A DNA stretch of 64,000 nt from Typha latifolia (taxonomy: Eukaryota; Streptophyta; Magnoliopsida; Poales; Typhaceae). Below are positions 24,305 through 34,971 of the stretch, piece after piece. The translations under genes were made by a program, and so were the position numbers. The stretch covers positions 6,957,209 to 7,021,208 of the forward strand of contig CM034100.1 in NCBI GenBank assembly GCA_019914945.1. Reading direction: 5' to 3'. The notes below the pieces were generated by a model, which was not told where the DNA came from, ran no database searches, and worked only from the letters and a program-made list of their open reading frames with translations. Position 1 is the first letter of the stretch, and every line of letters starts with the position of its first letter.

Positions 24305-24511
24305 ATGGCCACCATAGAGGACCAAGAACTTGTCTCCATCCCTATGGATGCTTCCTCGATGCCACTAGCCACCATCGTGGATGATCCACCTGTGTGGGTG
24401 AAGGTGTTGGTAGAATCTGTGGAGACGTTAATAGATTTATCGAAGGAGGCTGCTAGATCCACCATAAAGAACATCGAGAGGCTTGAAAAAGTGGTCCAAG
24501 CGTTAACATAG
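24305..24511 (+). CDS. Short ORF shared by two copies of the non-autonomous LTR family
   Basis: A 68-codon frame starts MATIEDQELVSIPMDASS and ends IERLEKVVQAL. It begins about 50 bp after the primer-binding site, where gag normally starts. The second family copy carries a matching but stop-containing frame on the minus strand near 59700-59940 (ITAKED.KFVFIPVEVSS...KEVARSTAYSIER). The end has a heptad-like, helical look. It may be a gag N-terminal remnant. I do not recognise it as a named family. Confidence 0.4.
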   Translation: MATIEDQELVSIPMDASSMPLATIVDDPPVWVKVLVESVETLIDLSKEAARSTIKNIERLEKVVQALT

Positions 24512-25071
24512 GCTTTGTTGAACTAGCACCATCGCCCATCATATAGCCACGACAGAACCATTGTCCTCACGATCACCACCTTAAATCCATGAGGAAGATG
24601 GAGAGGGCCTCAAATCGCATCCAAACCCCTTCTTTATTCGCAGTAGAGCCCTTGCTACCTCTACATACCTTCTTCACCATAGCAACAAAGCAAGAGCAAC
24701 CCCAGCAATGGGCCAGATGTTGTCTTCCCAGCCATAGTTAAAAACAATGACTAAAACCCTAGTTTTCCATCGATGGCGATCCAAGTCTTCTCGGTCCAAG
24801 CTACCACCATTAGTCCCTTCCTTAGTAAATTTGAACTCGAGCCATGGCCATCATTCACACCTGTCGATCGGAAGACCGCCATCAACAACTTTCCACACTA
24901 TCATGAATCTACGACTAGTGGCCTCTAGTCTAACCCCTTAACCATACCTAGTCTCTCCCAACACAACTACCATCCAATGGTGGCCATCATAGCCGACGAT
25001 AACCATCGCATGGCCAAACCCAACGATTACGCTTGCTGCAATGTAGCTCGAGCCAAACCATGTTGGAGTGG

Positions 25072-26589
25072 TGTAACATCTCATAAAAATATAAAAAATA
25101 AAAATTAAGCGTAAATGCAAGACACGTACGTTGCCTTTTTTTCGTGCCCTCTCTTTCTTTTCCTTTCTCTTTTTCCCTCCTTCCTCACCCGTAGCTCTCT
25201 CTTTCCCCATTTTCCTTCTCGCCGCGCTGGAGAGTCCTCCTCAACCAAGTATGTTTAATTTCAATTTAAATAGTATTTAGTATTTTTCTCGGTCTCATTG
25301 AATAATCGACTGACTAGCGGCCTCATGCCCCCCTCCACACACACACACATCGGCCTCGGTAGCATCCCCTTCTTGTCCATTTGCTGGTGGTACTCTCAAT
25401 GAGTTGTTTCTCCCTTTGGTTGAGGCTATAAATGGTAGCCTCTCCTCATTGACTTGTGGCTCTATTTCTAACCATCCTTGCCATCATCACCATTCCCCAA
25501 TTGGTGGAAAAAGATCTCCTCCTCGGGTGGATGCCCTTAATGGCATCTAGTGGTGCTCTCTTAATTAGATTCATCAGCCAGCTCCTCACGCTAGCAGTTG
25601 GCCTTGGTGATGGACATTCTTACTGTTGGCTGCTTCGATTAGCCGTGCGCCACCTTGAGTGGATTGTGCGTGTTGTGTGGCTAGGTTTTATGTGATCAGC
25701 TAGGAACGCCGGTGGAGGGTACCGTCGGTGACTTCTTCCTTTTGTTGTGGGGCTCTCCTCATTGAGATGATCTTCATGTTCCATATTCGACCGGGTTGCA
25801 CTTCGGGTGTTGTCCCTACTATGGGCGTCGATCGACGTATTGGCTTCGGCTACCAACACGCAAGTGCCATCCCCACTATAGGCGATCGGGTCACCTCCTT
25901 TCTCTTCTTGGTTGGTCGGTTGTCGGGAGTGAGGAAGGATGAGGTTAGCTAGGTTGGGTGCAGCCTAGCCCAGTTGTGGGCTTGGGTTGGGTACGACCCA
26001 ACCTAAGTGGTGGGTTAGGTTGTAGGTAGCCTAGCCCAAGCAATTAGCCTATGTTGGTTGTGGGTTGGGCTGTGGTCCAACCTAAGTAGCTTTCTTAGTT
26101 AGTTTGGGCTTTGGGCCGAACATTGGTGGGGTTTGTAGTGGCTTTTGGGTTGGTTGCATCCTAGCTCATTACTCTGGGTCTCGGGCTAGCCTAGCTAGGT
26201 TGGTGATTCTTTAATTTATTTTAAAATTTTTATTTAGTTAATCATATCAAACTTGAGCCTTAAATATTAATCATCTTTCGAGGATAGCTTTGTTAGTTAT
26301 ATTGATTGCTCATAATAGGGAATTAACTCTAATTGGAGTTTAGCATGGTTAATTATAATATTGGTTAAATAAATTTTAGCAAATGAGTCGGTGGTCTAAG
26401 TGTATCTGTATTAATTGCTCCTATTGGAGAATTAATACAAATGAGTGTAGGGAAATCGTATTAGGCATGCTTCTTATTTAACAAATTAATTAAATATTAT
26501 CTATTTGATTTATTCTAAATCCACATTAATGGAGCGATAATTTGAAGTAAATTATTTTAATTACTTTTCATAGTGTGTGAGGCCTTACA
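25072..26589 (+). repeat. Gypsy-type LTR (lone), about 1.5 kb
   Basis: It begins TGTAACATCTCATAAAAA and ends TGAGGCCTTACA, giving TGTAA..TTACA inverted tips. It contains a degenerate GGGTTGGGCT-type repeat at about 25940-26200 also seen, inverted, in the LTR at 47084-50515. The internal domain of its parent is absent. Flanking bases (AGTGG and CATCT) do not match, so the target duplication is lost. Confidence 0.55.
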
Positions 26590-27078
26590 CATCTACTTGA
26601 TTGATAAATATAAGAATTTCTAGGTAGATTTACCCAACCCTATAACGGTTGTTAGTATGATTATTTAAATAATTAGTAGTAGGTAAATTATGCTTATATT
26701 TTTTATTACTTTTATTATCAAGGTGAACTCCGTACCATGTGAGGAAGATCTTGTGGTATAATTGCAGTCTAATAAGCAATGTGAGGCAAGTGAAACTTTT
26801 TGCCTGAGTCACTAACTCTACCATTAAACCCTAGCTACTATCTTTTTTCACTAACCTCCACCACCTCACGGTCGTTCGACACCCTTCAGTGACCACCGCA
26901 ATGTCGGTATTTTCGTTTCTGCCCTATTTCGATATTTCTTTTCTTTTTCATTAATATCTTTTCACCGTGACGTCGAAATTACTTCATCCTAAAATTATTA
27001 AATCTAAGACTCATGAGGATACCATAATAAAAATTCAGAATTTTTTTGCAAACGAATCGTTCTAGATTTGGTTTGTGA

Positions 27079-29645
27079 CACTCATTTGTTGATCTTCAAT
27101 CTATCGCTTGTTGTCCTTCCCTCGCGAGCGCAAAACGGGACAGTAGATAAAGACAGGAAAGTATATTGGATTCCTTTTTATTTTCGTAATGGACATATCA
27201 TGTCTAAAGTGAATATTAAGTTAGAAAATTAAATTAGAAAATTAAAAAAAGTTAGAAAATTAAAATAAATACTTTTTAATATTAAATTTGGTGTGCAGTC
27301 TATTCCAATTAATATGTGCTTTTGGATCAATCAAATTATACCAGTTGACTGAGTAAAATGGACAATTTGAGGACCAGTTTTGAAAGTGAAAGGGCATACT
27401 GACTACTTGATTAGGTATAAGAGTTAATTCTAATCCAGTTGTGCAACAGGATCATCAAGGACTAACAATGTCAAAAGACTAGCTATTCCATTACCCTGTG
27501 TCCGATCACATGGCAATAGGAACATAGAATAATAGATTGGATTCCATACAGCTCACACCATATCCGAGAATCCAGTTCCTGGATCAAATTGAATGGCACC
27601 AAGGAATTATGCCTGTGCAGCAATCCATGTTGATAGAAAATGATGGATATCTGCAATGAGCACAAGGGGTATACCTTTTGTCAAGAGAATTAAAACTGAC
27701 TACCCTACGTACTTGGAAAAATTAAAACTGACTCGTACTTGATAGACTTAAAATGGAGTTGAAACTTAGAATCCTGAGAGTGTCAATCTAGGGCCGTCAA
27801 AATTGCTCCTTAAAATAGTCCAGCCGAGTTGAGATTTTTTGGCTCAAATAATTATGATCCGAGAGTATAAGCTCGACTTAGCTCGCTCAAGCTCAGACTT
27901 CATATCGTAGCTTTATATATATATACCTAAAATATAATAGTTTGAGTTATTAGAACCATTAAATTTTAAATCCAATAAATAATAAGAAGTATATATATAT
28001 ATACTTTGTAAAAAATCTTAAAAGCTTGCTATGCCAAAACACATCTCGTCCAAATCCCTCTTGCCTTCTTCTTACTCTGCGTTAATCTACTAGCCAGGAC
28101 TCTCCATCGATCGATCACATCTCCACCATGCCTCCACCGACAACTTGTCATTGGATCTGTGCAAATTCACTGGCATCTATGCAAATCATGCCCCCACTGG
28201 CATTGCTCAATCCACCGGCCACGATCCTCCACCAGCCTTCTTCTTTCTCTCGCCTCTAATCGAGACTGATTCCATACCATGTCTTTTAGATTCCAGGGCC
28301 GGGATAAGAGATCTATCCAGCTATTTTTGAGGTTCTCCTAACCAGAATAGCAGATCTTCCAAAACGACTGTCACTTGACCATTACAGCACAGTTTTCTTG
28401 TAGCTTGTTGGAGGATCTTTTTATTCATTTGTTTCCAAACCATTAAGACCATGATAGACGTTATAAAGAATTAAACTTCAGCCTTTTTATAATAAGAACT
28501 TAAGTTCTTTCTCAACCGAAAAAAAAAAAGAGTTCTTATGCATAGTCTGATTTGCTTCCTATTTCCCTATGAATTTAGAAAGTTAAGATCGAACCTTCAA
28601 TCTTACTGCAGGGTCAGTAACTTCGTGACCGTCTCTATTATTCTACGTTCATATTCCTATTATTTAGATTTTGATGCAATATTTTTCAATCCTTTTCAGT
28701 ACGTAGAATCTACCAAGTCTTTCGGTGTAGTTGACTCTTAATGCAAAATATCTAGTTTTCCCACTATGGGTCTACCAAAAAGTACGAAAATAATTTAATA
28801 GATTTGTTGTTTCAAATGGGGTCCATATCTATTAGTTACATTCTAACCTATTATCCTGTCCACATTTGTATGAGTAAAAGTAAAAAGAATCTAAACTTCC
28901 TCAACTGTTCCCTATTAGATTAAAAACAGTAAAAAAATAATGCAAATAACATTAGGTAATAAATAAAGTTCTTTTACAAAGGGGTTCATCCATGTCTACC
29001 AATATAGTCGAAGACGTTGCATTTCACCTAAAACAACTATTGTTTTTAGTACAATTTAAGAGATGAGTATTCTTTTATTATTTTTTATCATGCCTAGCTA
29101 GATGTAAAATTTTGATTGACACCAATAAAATATTATGATTTGCATTTTGAATAATTAATTTTTTTTATATATTTGACTTTATAAATTTGGCCCCCAATAA
29201 AACATTCTAGGACGGCAGAGCAAAGATTGCATGTAATTGCTTTTGTTTAGTACTTTTTCCTAAGCCCATCAAACATCACAATATCAGAGCCCATGAACCT
29301 TATCGAGCTAAGCTCGGCTCATTTACATGATCATAAAAGAGCTTATGAACTAATCGTGTCCTAAGATGAGGTAAGTAACCCATTCAGAATTTAAAAGAGA
29401 CTACGGCCTTGAGGGAAATTACTGGAGTTTCTGAACCTGCTTGCGATTTATTTAATACTTTGTGCACGCTAATCATTCTAAAATGATGTTCCAAAAAACT
29501 GTTCTAAATTGCATGCATAACGAGATCGCTCTGATGACAAAGGTATTCACAATGTTCTTTTCAGGGTGCTAACAGCAACAAATCAGTAACTATGCAAATC
29601 TACTGTTGCTAATAGAAAAAGGATAACAACAATTAAAACCTTCAG
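27079..29645. other. No gene recognised; possible hAT fragment
   Basis: AT-rich flank between TE blocks. CTAGGGCCGTCAAAA at about 27788 followed by GCTCGACTTAGCTCGCTCAA resembles the start of a common plant hAT non-autonomous family. GAGCTAAGCTCGGCTCATTT near 29307 may be a further piece. The ORFs over 28145-28330 and 28538-28741 resemble nothing I know. Confidence 0.35.
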
Positions 29646-29878
29646 TCTAATAAGGAAGAAATTAAAATAGAATGAGGTGATTGTGTGTTTGATTAAGATG
29701 AATCGAGTACATAAATAGGAGGAGATTATAATAATCTCTTCTACAATTAAGCTTGTTTATCCAATAGATTAGGATAGAGTTGCTATATACAAGGAAGTAA
29801 ATAACAAAAAGATAATAATAGATTAACCAAATCAATAACAATAGTAACAAATTCTGCTTTTGATATTTCTTTCCAACA
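29646..29878 (-). repeat. 3' LTR of the outer Copia (233 bp)
   Basis: It matches 42456-42641 throughout except for a segment of about 47 bp (about 29670-29716) absent from the other LTR. The missing piece is bordered by short AAATAG-like repeats. Confidence 0.9.
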
Positions 29879-29884
29879 CCCCCC

Positions 29885-30288
29885 TCAAGCTGGAGAGCGG
29901 ATATCTTGCACCCCCAACTTGCGTAACATAGGTATAAATATTTTCTTTCCTAAATGTTTAGTTAATAGATCTACTAATTGATGTGTTGAGTCAATATACT
30001 TGGTAATTATTAAACCATATTGAATCTCGTCTCGAATATAGTGACAGTCCATCTCTATGTGCCTAAAAATTTCTATTCCTAGAAAATATTTCAACTTGCC
30101 AAGGTCTTTAATATTTCAACTTGCCAAGGTCTTTAAGATTGAAATTTTTATGCAAATGCTTCTTGATGGCAGCAATACTATTTGGATCGTTTCCTGTGAT
30201 CAAAATGTCATTGACATAAATTAGGAGAGTGGTAAAGGATTTGCCTTTCTTTTTAGTGAAGAGGGAGTAGTCGACTCGTGATTGTACA
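29885..30288 (-). pseudogene. Copia reverse transcriptase / RNase H remnant
   Basis: Minus-strand frames give VDYSLFTKKKGKSFTTLLIY followed by VNDILITGNDP, the Copia reverse-transcriptase active-site region with the usual YVDD changed to YVND. KHLHKNFNLKDLGKLKYFLG and the RNase H end STHQLVDLLTKHLGKK follow. Much of RNase H between these is deleted. The reading stops at the nested LTR boundary at 30289. Confidence 0.85.
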
Positions 30289-30351
30289 TGAAACATACCA
30301 AAAAAAAAATCGGGGCACGTGCCCACCCTCACGTCCCCTCCCTTGGCGTGT

Positions 30352-30387
30352 CTTGGCCTGACAAAGGTGTGCCTTTGTCAGGCCAAG
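30352..30387. repeat. Perfect hairpin, 16-bp stem, 4-nt loop
   Basis: CTTGGCCTGACAAAGG (30352-30367) pairs exactly with 30372-30387 around TGTG. It lies near the start of the lone LTR and just before the CT tract. Confidence 0.9.
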
Positions 30388-30480
30388 GTGAGAGGAGGAG
30401 GGTAGGCCTAGCCCTTCCCCCTTGCACATGCCACCGTCGGCATGCGTGGCGGGGGTCGAGCTTGGGCCAGAGGGCCACCA

Positions 30481-30483
<3 letters not shown>

Positions 30484-30546
<63 letters not shown>
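30484..30546. repeat. (CT)n microsatellite
   Basis: About 63 bp of almost pure CT. It makes long Ser-Leu or Arg-Glu ORFs in several frames, which are not genes. Confidence 0.95.
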
Positions 30547-30550
<4 letters not shown>

Positions 30551-32470
30551 CTTCCCTCCCTATTTGTTCCCCCCTTCGAGGAGGGTTCGGACATCACCTC
30601 TTTCCTTCCACCCTTCTCCTCTCCCATTTCGAACGTCGTCATGATCGTCACTATTGTGGTCGTGTCGGTGTAGTCGTCGTCATCATCGGTGAGTCTTCTC
30701 CCTCCTCCACATCCTTTCTTTTCTATCCAATGACGATGTAGCGCTTCGGGATGTGCATCATCATCGCCCCTCCTTCCTTGGCAAGGTGGCGGCGGTGGAC
30801 CGCCAGCCTCGGTGCTTCCAAACCCCCTCCCCCTCCGTGGGGTGGGGGGGAGGTGGTACCTCCCCTCTCGGCTCGGGTTAGGTTATACCCAAACCGAGTG
30901 TTGCAGGCATGCCCGAGGCGTTCCTGCCTCGAGCAGCTCTCGCCAGCTAGAGCATGCCGGGCTCGGGCTGGTGCATGTCGAGCCCGAGCGTCGTAGGCAC
31001 GCTCGAGCGTGTTTGCCTCGGGATGGGCTCGACCAGCTCGGTCGCACCTACCTCGGGGCTAGCCCGAGCGTGTCGCGCTCGCCCTAGGTCCGAGATGGGC
31101 ACGCCTCGGCCAGCCCAAGTACACCCACCTCCGGCTGGGCCTATCTAGCTTGAGCTTGAGCGTTGGGCCTAGCTAGCCCGACATGCTCTCTTGAGCCCCT
31201 TTTCTTTCTTGGGCTTCACCTCATATTTTTGGGCAGGGTATGGATTGAATCGGGTTTTCTTTCCCCTTTATGTTAATTAACAACACTATTTGTCCCCATA
31301 TTTTGTTCCTAATAAATCTTTTTAAGATTTAGGTACTGACTTAGTGATCCTATCGTAGAGCACCTTGTGACTAGCGCTTAGCTCTGGGCCAACCGTGATT
31401 AGGTGGTGACTGCTCTTCGCCAGGGACTTTTTAGCGAATCTAGGCAAGTGATTTTTTATTTGATGTGATAGCATAAGCATATATGGCATGCTAATCTTTG
31501 CATTCTAGCAAAACACGTCTAATTAGTATGTTGGTTGACATGATTTGTTATTTATTTAATGTGATGTGCCATATGCTTAGGTAACCATGTTTACTATCCT
31601 GTTATGCTAAATTTAATTAATTTGTCATGACACCTGCACACGTACATAACCCGAAAGAGGATGATTCTACGTCTCGGCAATACCTGACACCTTCCCAGCC
31701 AGGGTTAGGGACGGGGAATATTTTATAGTATATATAGTAGGGCCTACGCCTGAGGTCTCAGTTTGTGGATCCCAAACAATTTGATAACTGTTTCGCCGGC
31801 GATGGGCAATTTACTGTTGATTGATGAGAATCTATCACTTAAATGTGCTTAAACTGGAAAATAAGGATAGGATAATGTAGACCTAGCGGTACCCGATGAT
31901 GCAAAGTAAAGGCGTCTGTAAGTGACGGCTCATAAAATTTTCACACTATGGTGCGATGATGTGGAGCCGCATGCTTGTATGATGTGTGGTACCGACCTCG
32001 ATGTGGGCTTACGATTTGGGTCCTTAGTCTGTAAGGCGGACGACCGATCATGCTAGTGTTTACCCACCCTTGAGGGTCTCTGTTAGGAGGCGTACCATGC
32101 ATAACGAATTGATAAATTAACTGTAATCCTGTTGGACCATGCTTGCCAGTTATTAACATATATACTCCATGTTATGATGCATATCATCCTATATGGTGCA
32201 CTTTCCTATATCTTGTTTTGAGCCGGGTGTGATAATTATTATTGATGAATAGTTAGGGATAGTACTACTTGCTAAAAGTTACGCTCATTTCGTGTTGACA
32301 TTGGCTGCAAATTGGCTTACTCCCTAGCGAAAGGCTTGGCAGCTGCTAGCTAGTAGGGCGATAGTCCCTTTTTAATTTCATGTTTTATTATGAACTTACA
32401 ATCAGGGATCTATATCCCTATTTTATAGCCCTATGAGAGCCACGTGAGGGGTAAGCCACGTGAGGTGTAA

Positions 32471-33382
32471 TGATGGGATAGGGTACCAAAATATACGGCT
32501 CTGATACCGAATTGATGGGTTATTGTACCAAAAGATAGGTTACAGAACAATTATTTTAAGATCTGAATTTATTATAGAAAGTAATCTGCGCAACTATGGA
32601 AAAATATTCGTCGATATTCTCCCTGTATCATAAAATTACGAAACTAATTAGATTACATTCATTAATTCCTGATCTACAACTTTTGTATTTATGCCATTCG
32701 CAGATTCGAACTCCAATGGGGACAAAAACACAGAATAACGTGGGTGATGATGGTGGTGACGGGTGGAGTGGATGTTAGGGTTATGGATGAGTTTAGAGAT
32801 GAAGGTGGATTGTGGATGTGATTAAGGGATATAGACGAAGGGAACGAAGTGGTTGAGATCCCAAAGAAGAGAGGTGACTCGATAGATGAGGGAGATTAGA
32901 AGTTAGGAGAAACCTTGCTAACGGTAGGGGTGGAAGGATGGTGAAGAGGGAGGAGGGAGAGAGATTAGAGAGATGATAGGAGGTAAGAAATCAATAATCC
33001 AATAGCATAATAAATTTGTCTACCATCCACATATATATGGAGGCTAGCAAACAAGTCCTAAAATAATAAGTAACCCTAATTCTAGAGAATTCCCGTCGAT
33101 TGCGTTCGAACGCGCCCGATTGCGTTTGAACGCACAAAAGGCATTATCTATACGTGCAAACACGATGCAGGAATTCAAACGCGCCCGCCCGCGGGCGTTC
33201 GAACGATCCCGACCGCATTCGAACACGCATTACGTATTCTCTGTATTTGTGAACCTAATGCAGGCGTTCGCAAGAGCATTCGAACACGACCCCACCTGCA
33301 TTCGAACGTGACCTACAAAAATTTTATTTTAATAAAAATAAACAACTAATGTAATAAGAAGAGATGCTAACTAAATGTATCA
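32471..33382 (-). repeat. 3' LTR of the chromovirus (912 bp)
   Basis: It contains a TTCGAA-rich block at about 33095-33310 (GCGTTCGAACGCG-like units) and, near its left end, an internal primer-binding-like phrase GGCTCTGATACC at 32498-32509. A purine-rich tract on the minus strand at about 33383-33405 precedes it. Confidence 0.9.
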
Positions 33383-33384
33383 GC

Positions 33385-33560
33385 CCAGCACGCTTTCCCC
33401 ACCTTGCCCTCAAGGTGTAAAGTCGAGGAAACGCTCTAAAATGTCAGTCTCTAACTCCCATGTCGCCTCATCGAATGGCTTGCCAAATTATTCGACTAGA
33501 ATCTCCATCTCCAATCTGGTACCATGTCTTCATCGGCGCCTAGCAAGTACTCGCACTGGC
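33385..33560 (-). pseudogene. Chromodomain remnant
   Basis: Minus-strand translation gives EILVE.FGKPFDEATWELE followed by TDILERFLDFTP, matching the plant chromovirus chromodomain pattern (V-W-x-G-x-P-x-x-E-A-T-W-E). The conserved Trp after VE is a stop. It lies at the C-terminal end of the polyprotein immediately before the LTR. By family, this domain steers integration towards marked chromatin. Confidence 0.75.
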
Positions 33561-33782
33561 TTCAGTAGAGCTGATCCAACGACCCCATGATCACCAATCC
33601 ACTCCCTCAGCAAAAAAACATGGAATACATGATGCACTCTCTACCCCTCCGGCAGCTCTAAACAATATGCAAACGGACTAATACACTCTAACACTCCAAA
33701 TGGACCAAAGTAGCGATGTGCTAACTTTTGGTTACACATCAGACGTAAGGTCCTATCGATCCGACTGTACCCTTACAAACAC

Positions 33783-34482
33783 CTAACTACCGAGGTCGAA
33801 CTCCTTCTCCCGATGGCTACGATCATAAACTTGCTTCATACGGTTCTGAGCAAGTTTAAGATGGGCACGCAACTTCCTCAATATGGCATCTCTATCCATC
33901 AAAGCGAAGTCCACCTCCGTCCGATCTACAGATGCCACTGGATCATAAGTGCATATTGTCGGAGCCGTGCGTCCATACACCACCTCAAATGGTGTCATAT
34001 CAATGCTGCTATGGTAGGCGGTGTTGTAAGACCACTCTGTCCACGGTAAGAACTCCAACCATCATCTCAGCATCTCTCCAACAAAGCACCTCAAATACTG
34101 CTTAATGCCTCGATTGATCACCTCGGTTTGGCCGTTCGTCTGTGGATGGTAGGCCGAACTGAAGTTCAATCGAGTCCTTTGCAATCTAAAAAACTCAGTC
34201 CAAAAGTCACTCATAAATACACGATCACGATCGGAGATAATCGTGCATGGCATGCTATATAACCGAGTAACATCTCTAACAAAAATTTCAGCTACCGACT
34301 TGGCTAAAAACGGATGTGACAATGCCAAAAATTGTGCATACTTGCTCAATCTATCAACCACTACAAAGATAATAGAATAACCACGTACCATCGAAAGACC
34401 CTCTATAAAGTCCATAGAAATGTCTTGCCAAATACGGTCCGGTATAAGTAAAGGCTGAAGTAATCTGGCCGGTTTCAATGTG
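33783..34482 (-). pseudogene. Gypsy integrase core remnant
   Basis: The frame LKPARLLQPLLIPDRIWQDI leads into MDFIEG, IISDRDRVF, YHPQTNGQTEVINR and the SSIDMTPFEVVYGR block. The three acidic catalytic residues (D in MDFIEG, D in SDRD, E in QTEV) are present. A stop near 34060 separates the core from the PFEVVYG part. The N-terminal zinc finger is missing because the reading ends at the inserted LTR fragment. Confidence 0.9.
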
Positions 34483-34484
34483 GT

Positions 34485-34808
34485 TGTCTTGAATTAAATT
34501 TTGGGCACGACGTGGCCGGCCATAGTGTTGCCGGCCTTGTGCCCATGCAGTGCCACCCATGCAGCTTGATGCTGCATGTGGGCGTCATGCATCACTTCCC
34601 CGGCCAGTTGGCCGCGACGAGCCCCACCCTGCCGCCACCACCGACTTCCCTCTCCCCACTGCATCTCTTGCTCTCTTTTACTTCTCTCCACTCTCCTCTT
34701 TTCGGTCTCTCACTCTCCTCTCTCTCTCAAACTCTCTTTCTCCCTCTCTCTAACTACTACCGTCGCCACCATCGGTGAGCTCTCACTTCCCCTCTTTTCT
34801 TTTCCCTC

Positions 34809-34845
<37 letters not shown>

Positions 34846-34939
34846 CACGCGCGGTAATATCCGAGCTTAGGCTCGTCGGAGCTGAGCCGCCGGCCCCGGT
34901 GCACAACCCCTTCCATCCTCTCCTCCCTTCTTCTCCTCC

Positions 34940-34971
<32 letters not shown>

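Larger units (their letters stand above)
23841..27078 (+). mobile_element. Non-autonomous LTR element, copy 1 (damaged)
   Basis: A 5' LTR part (about 23841-24238) holds GATGGAATGAATATTATTTT, CCACCCTCCGACGACCGTCG and the end GGTTCATTATA. It is followed by a primer-binding-like TGGTATTAGAGCC at 24242. A second LTR part (about 26830-27078) ends GGTTTGTGACA. The internal part matches the internal part of 58025-60546 read on the other strand, including a shared short ORF. A Gypsy-type LTR (25072-26589) interrupts it and the sequence just right of that insert no longer matches, so part was lost. No integrase or reverse transcriptase is present. Confidence 0.7.

Noticed and set aside
24938..25952. 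Several ORFs of 64-90 codons on both strands
   Set aside because: They cross the boundary between the non-autonomous element and the nested LTR at 25072, so they cannot be conserved genes.
30253..30741. ORFs of up to 132 codons through the CT tract
   Set aside because: They are Ser-Leu or Arg-Glu repeats made by a microsatellite inside an LTR and have no domain or conserved start.
33044..33311. ORFs on both strands in the TTCGAA-rich LTR zone
   Set aside because: The palindromic units give similar Arg/Ala/Phe-rich readings on both strands; they are LTR sequence, not coding.
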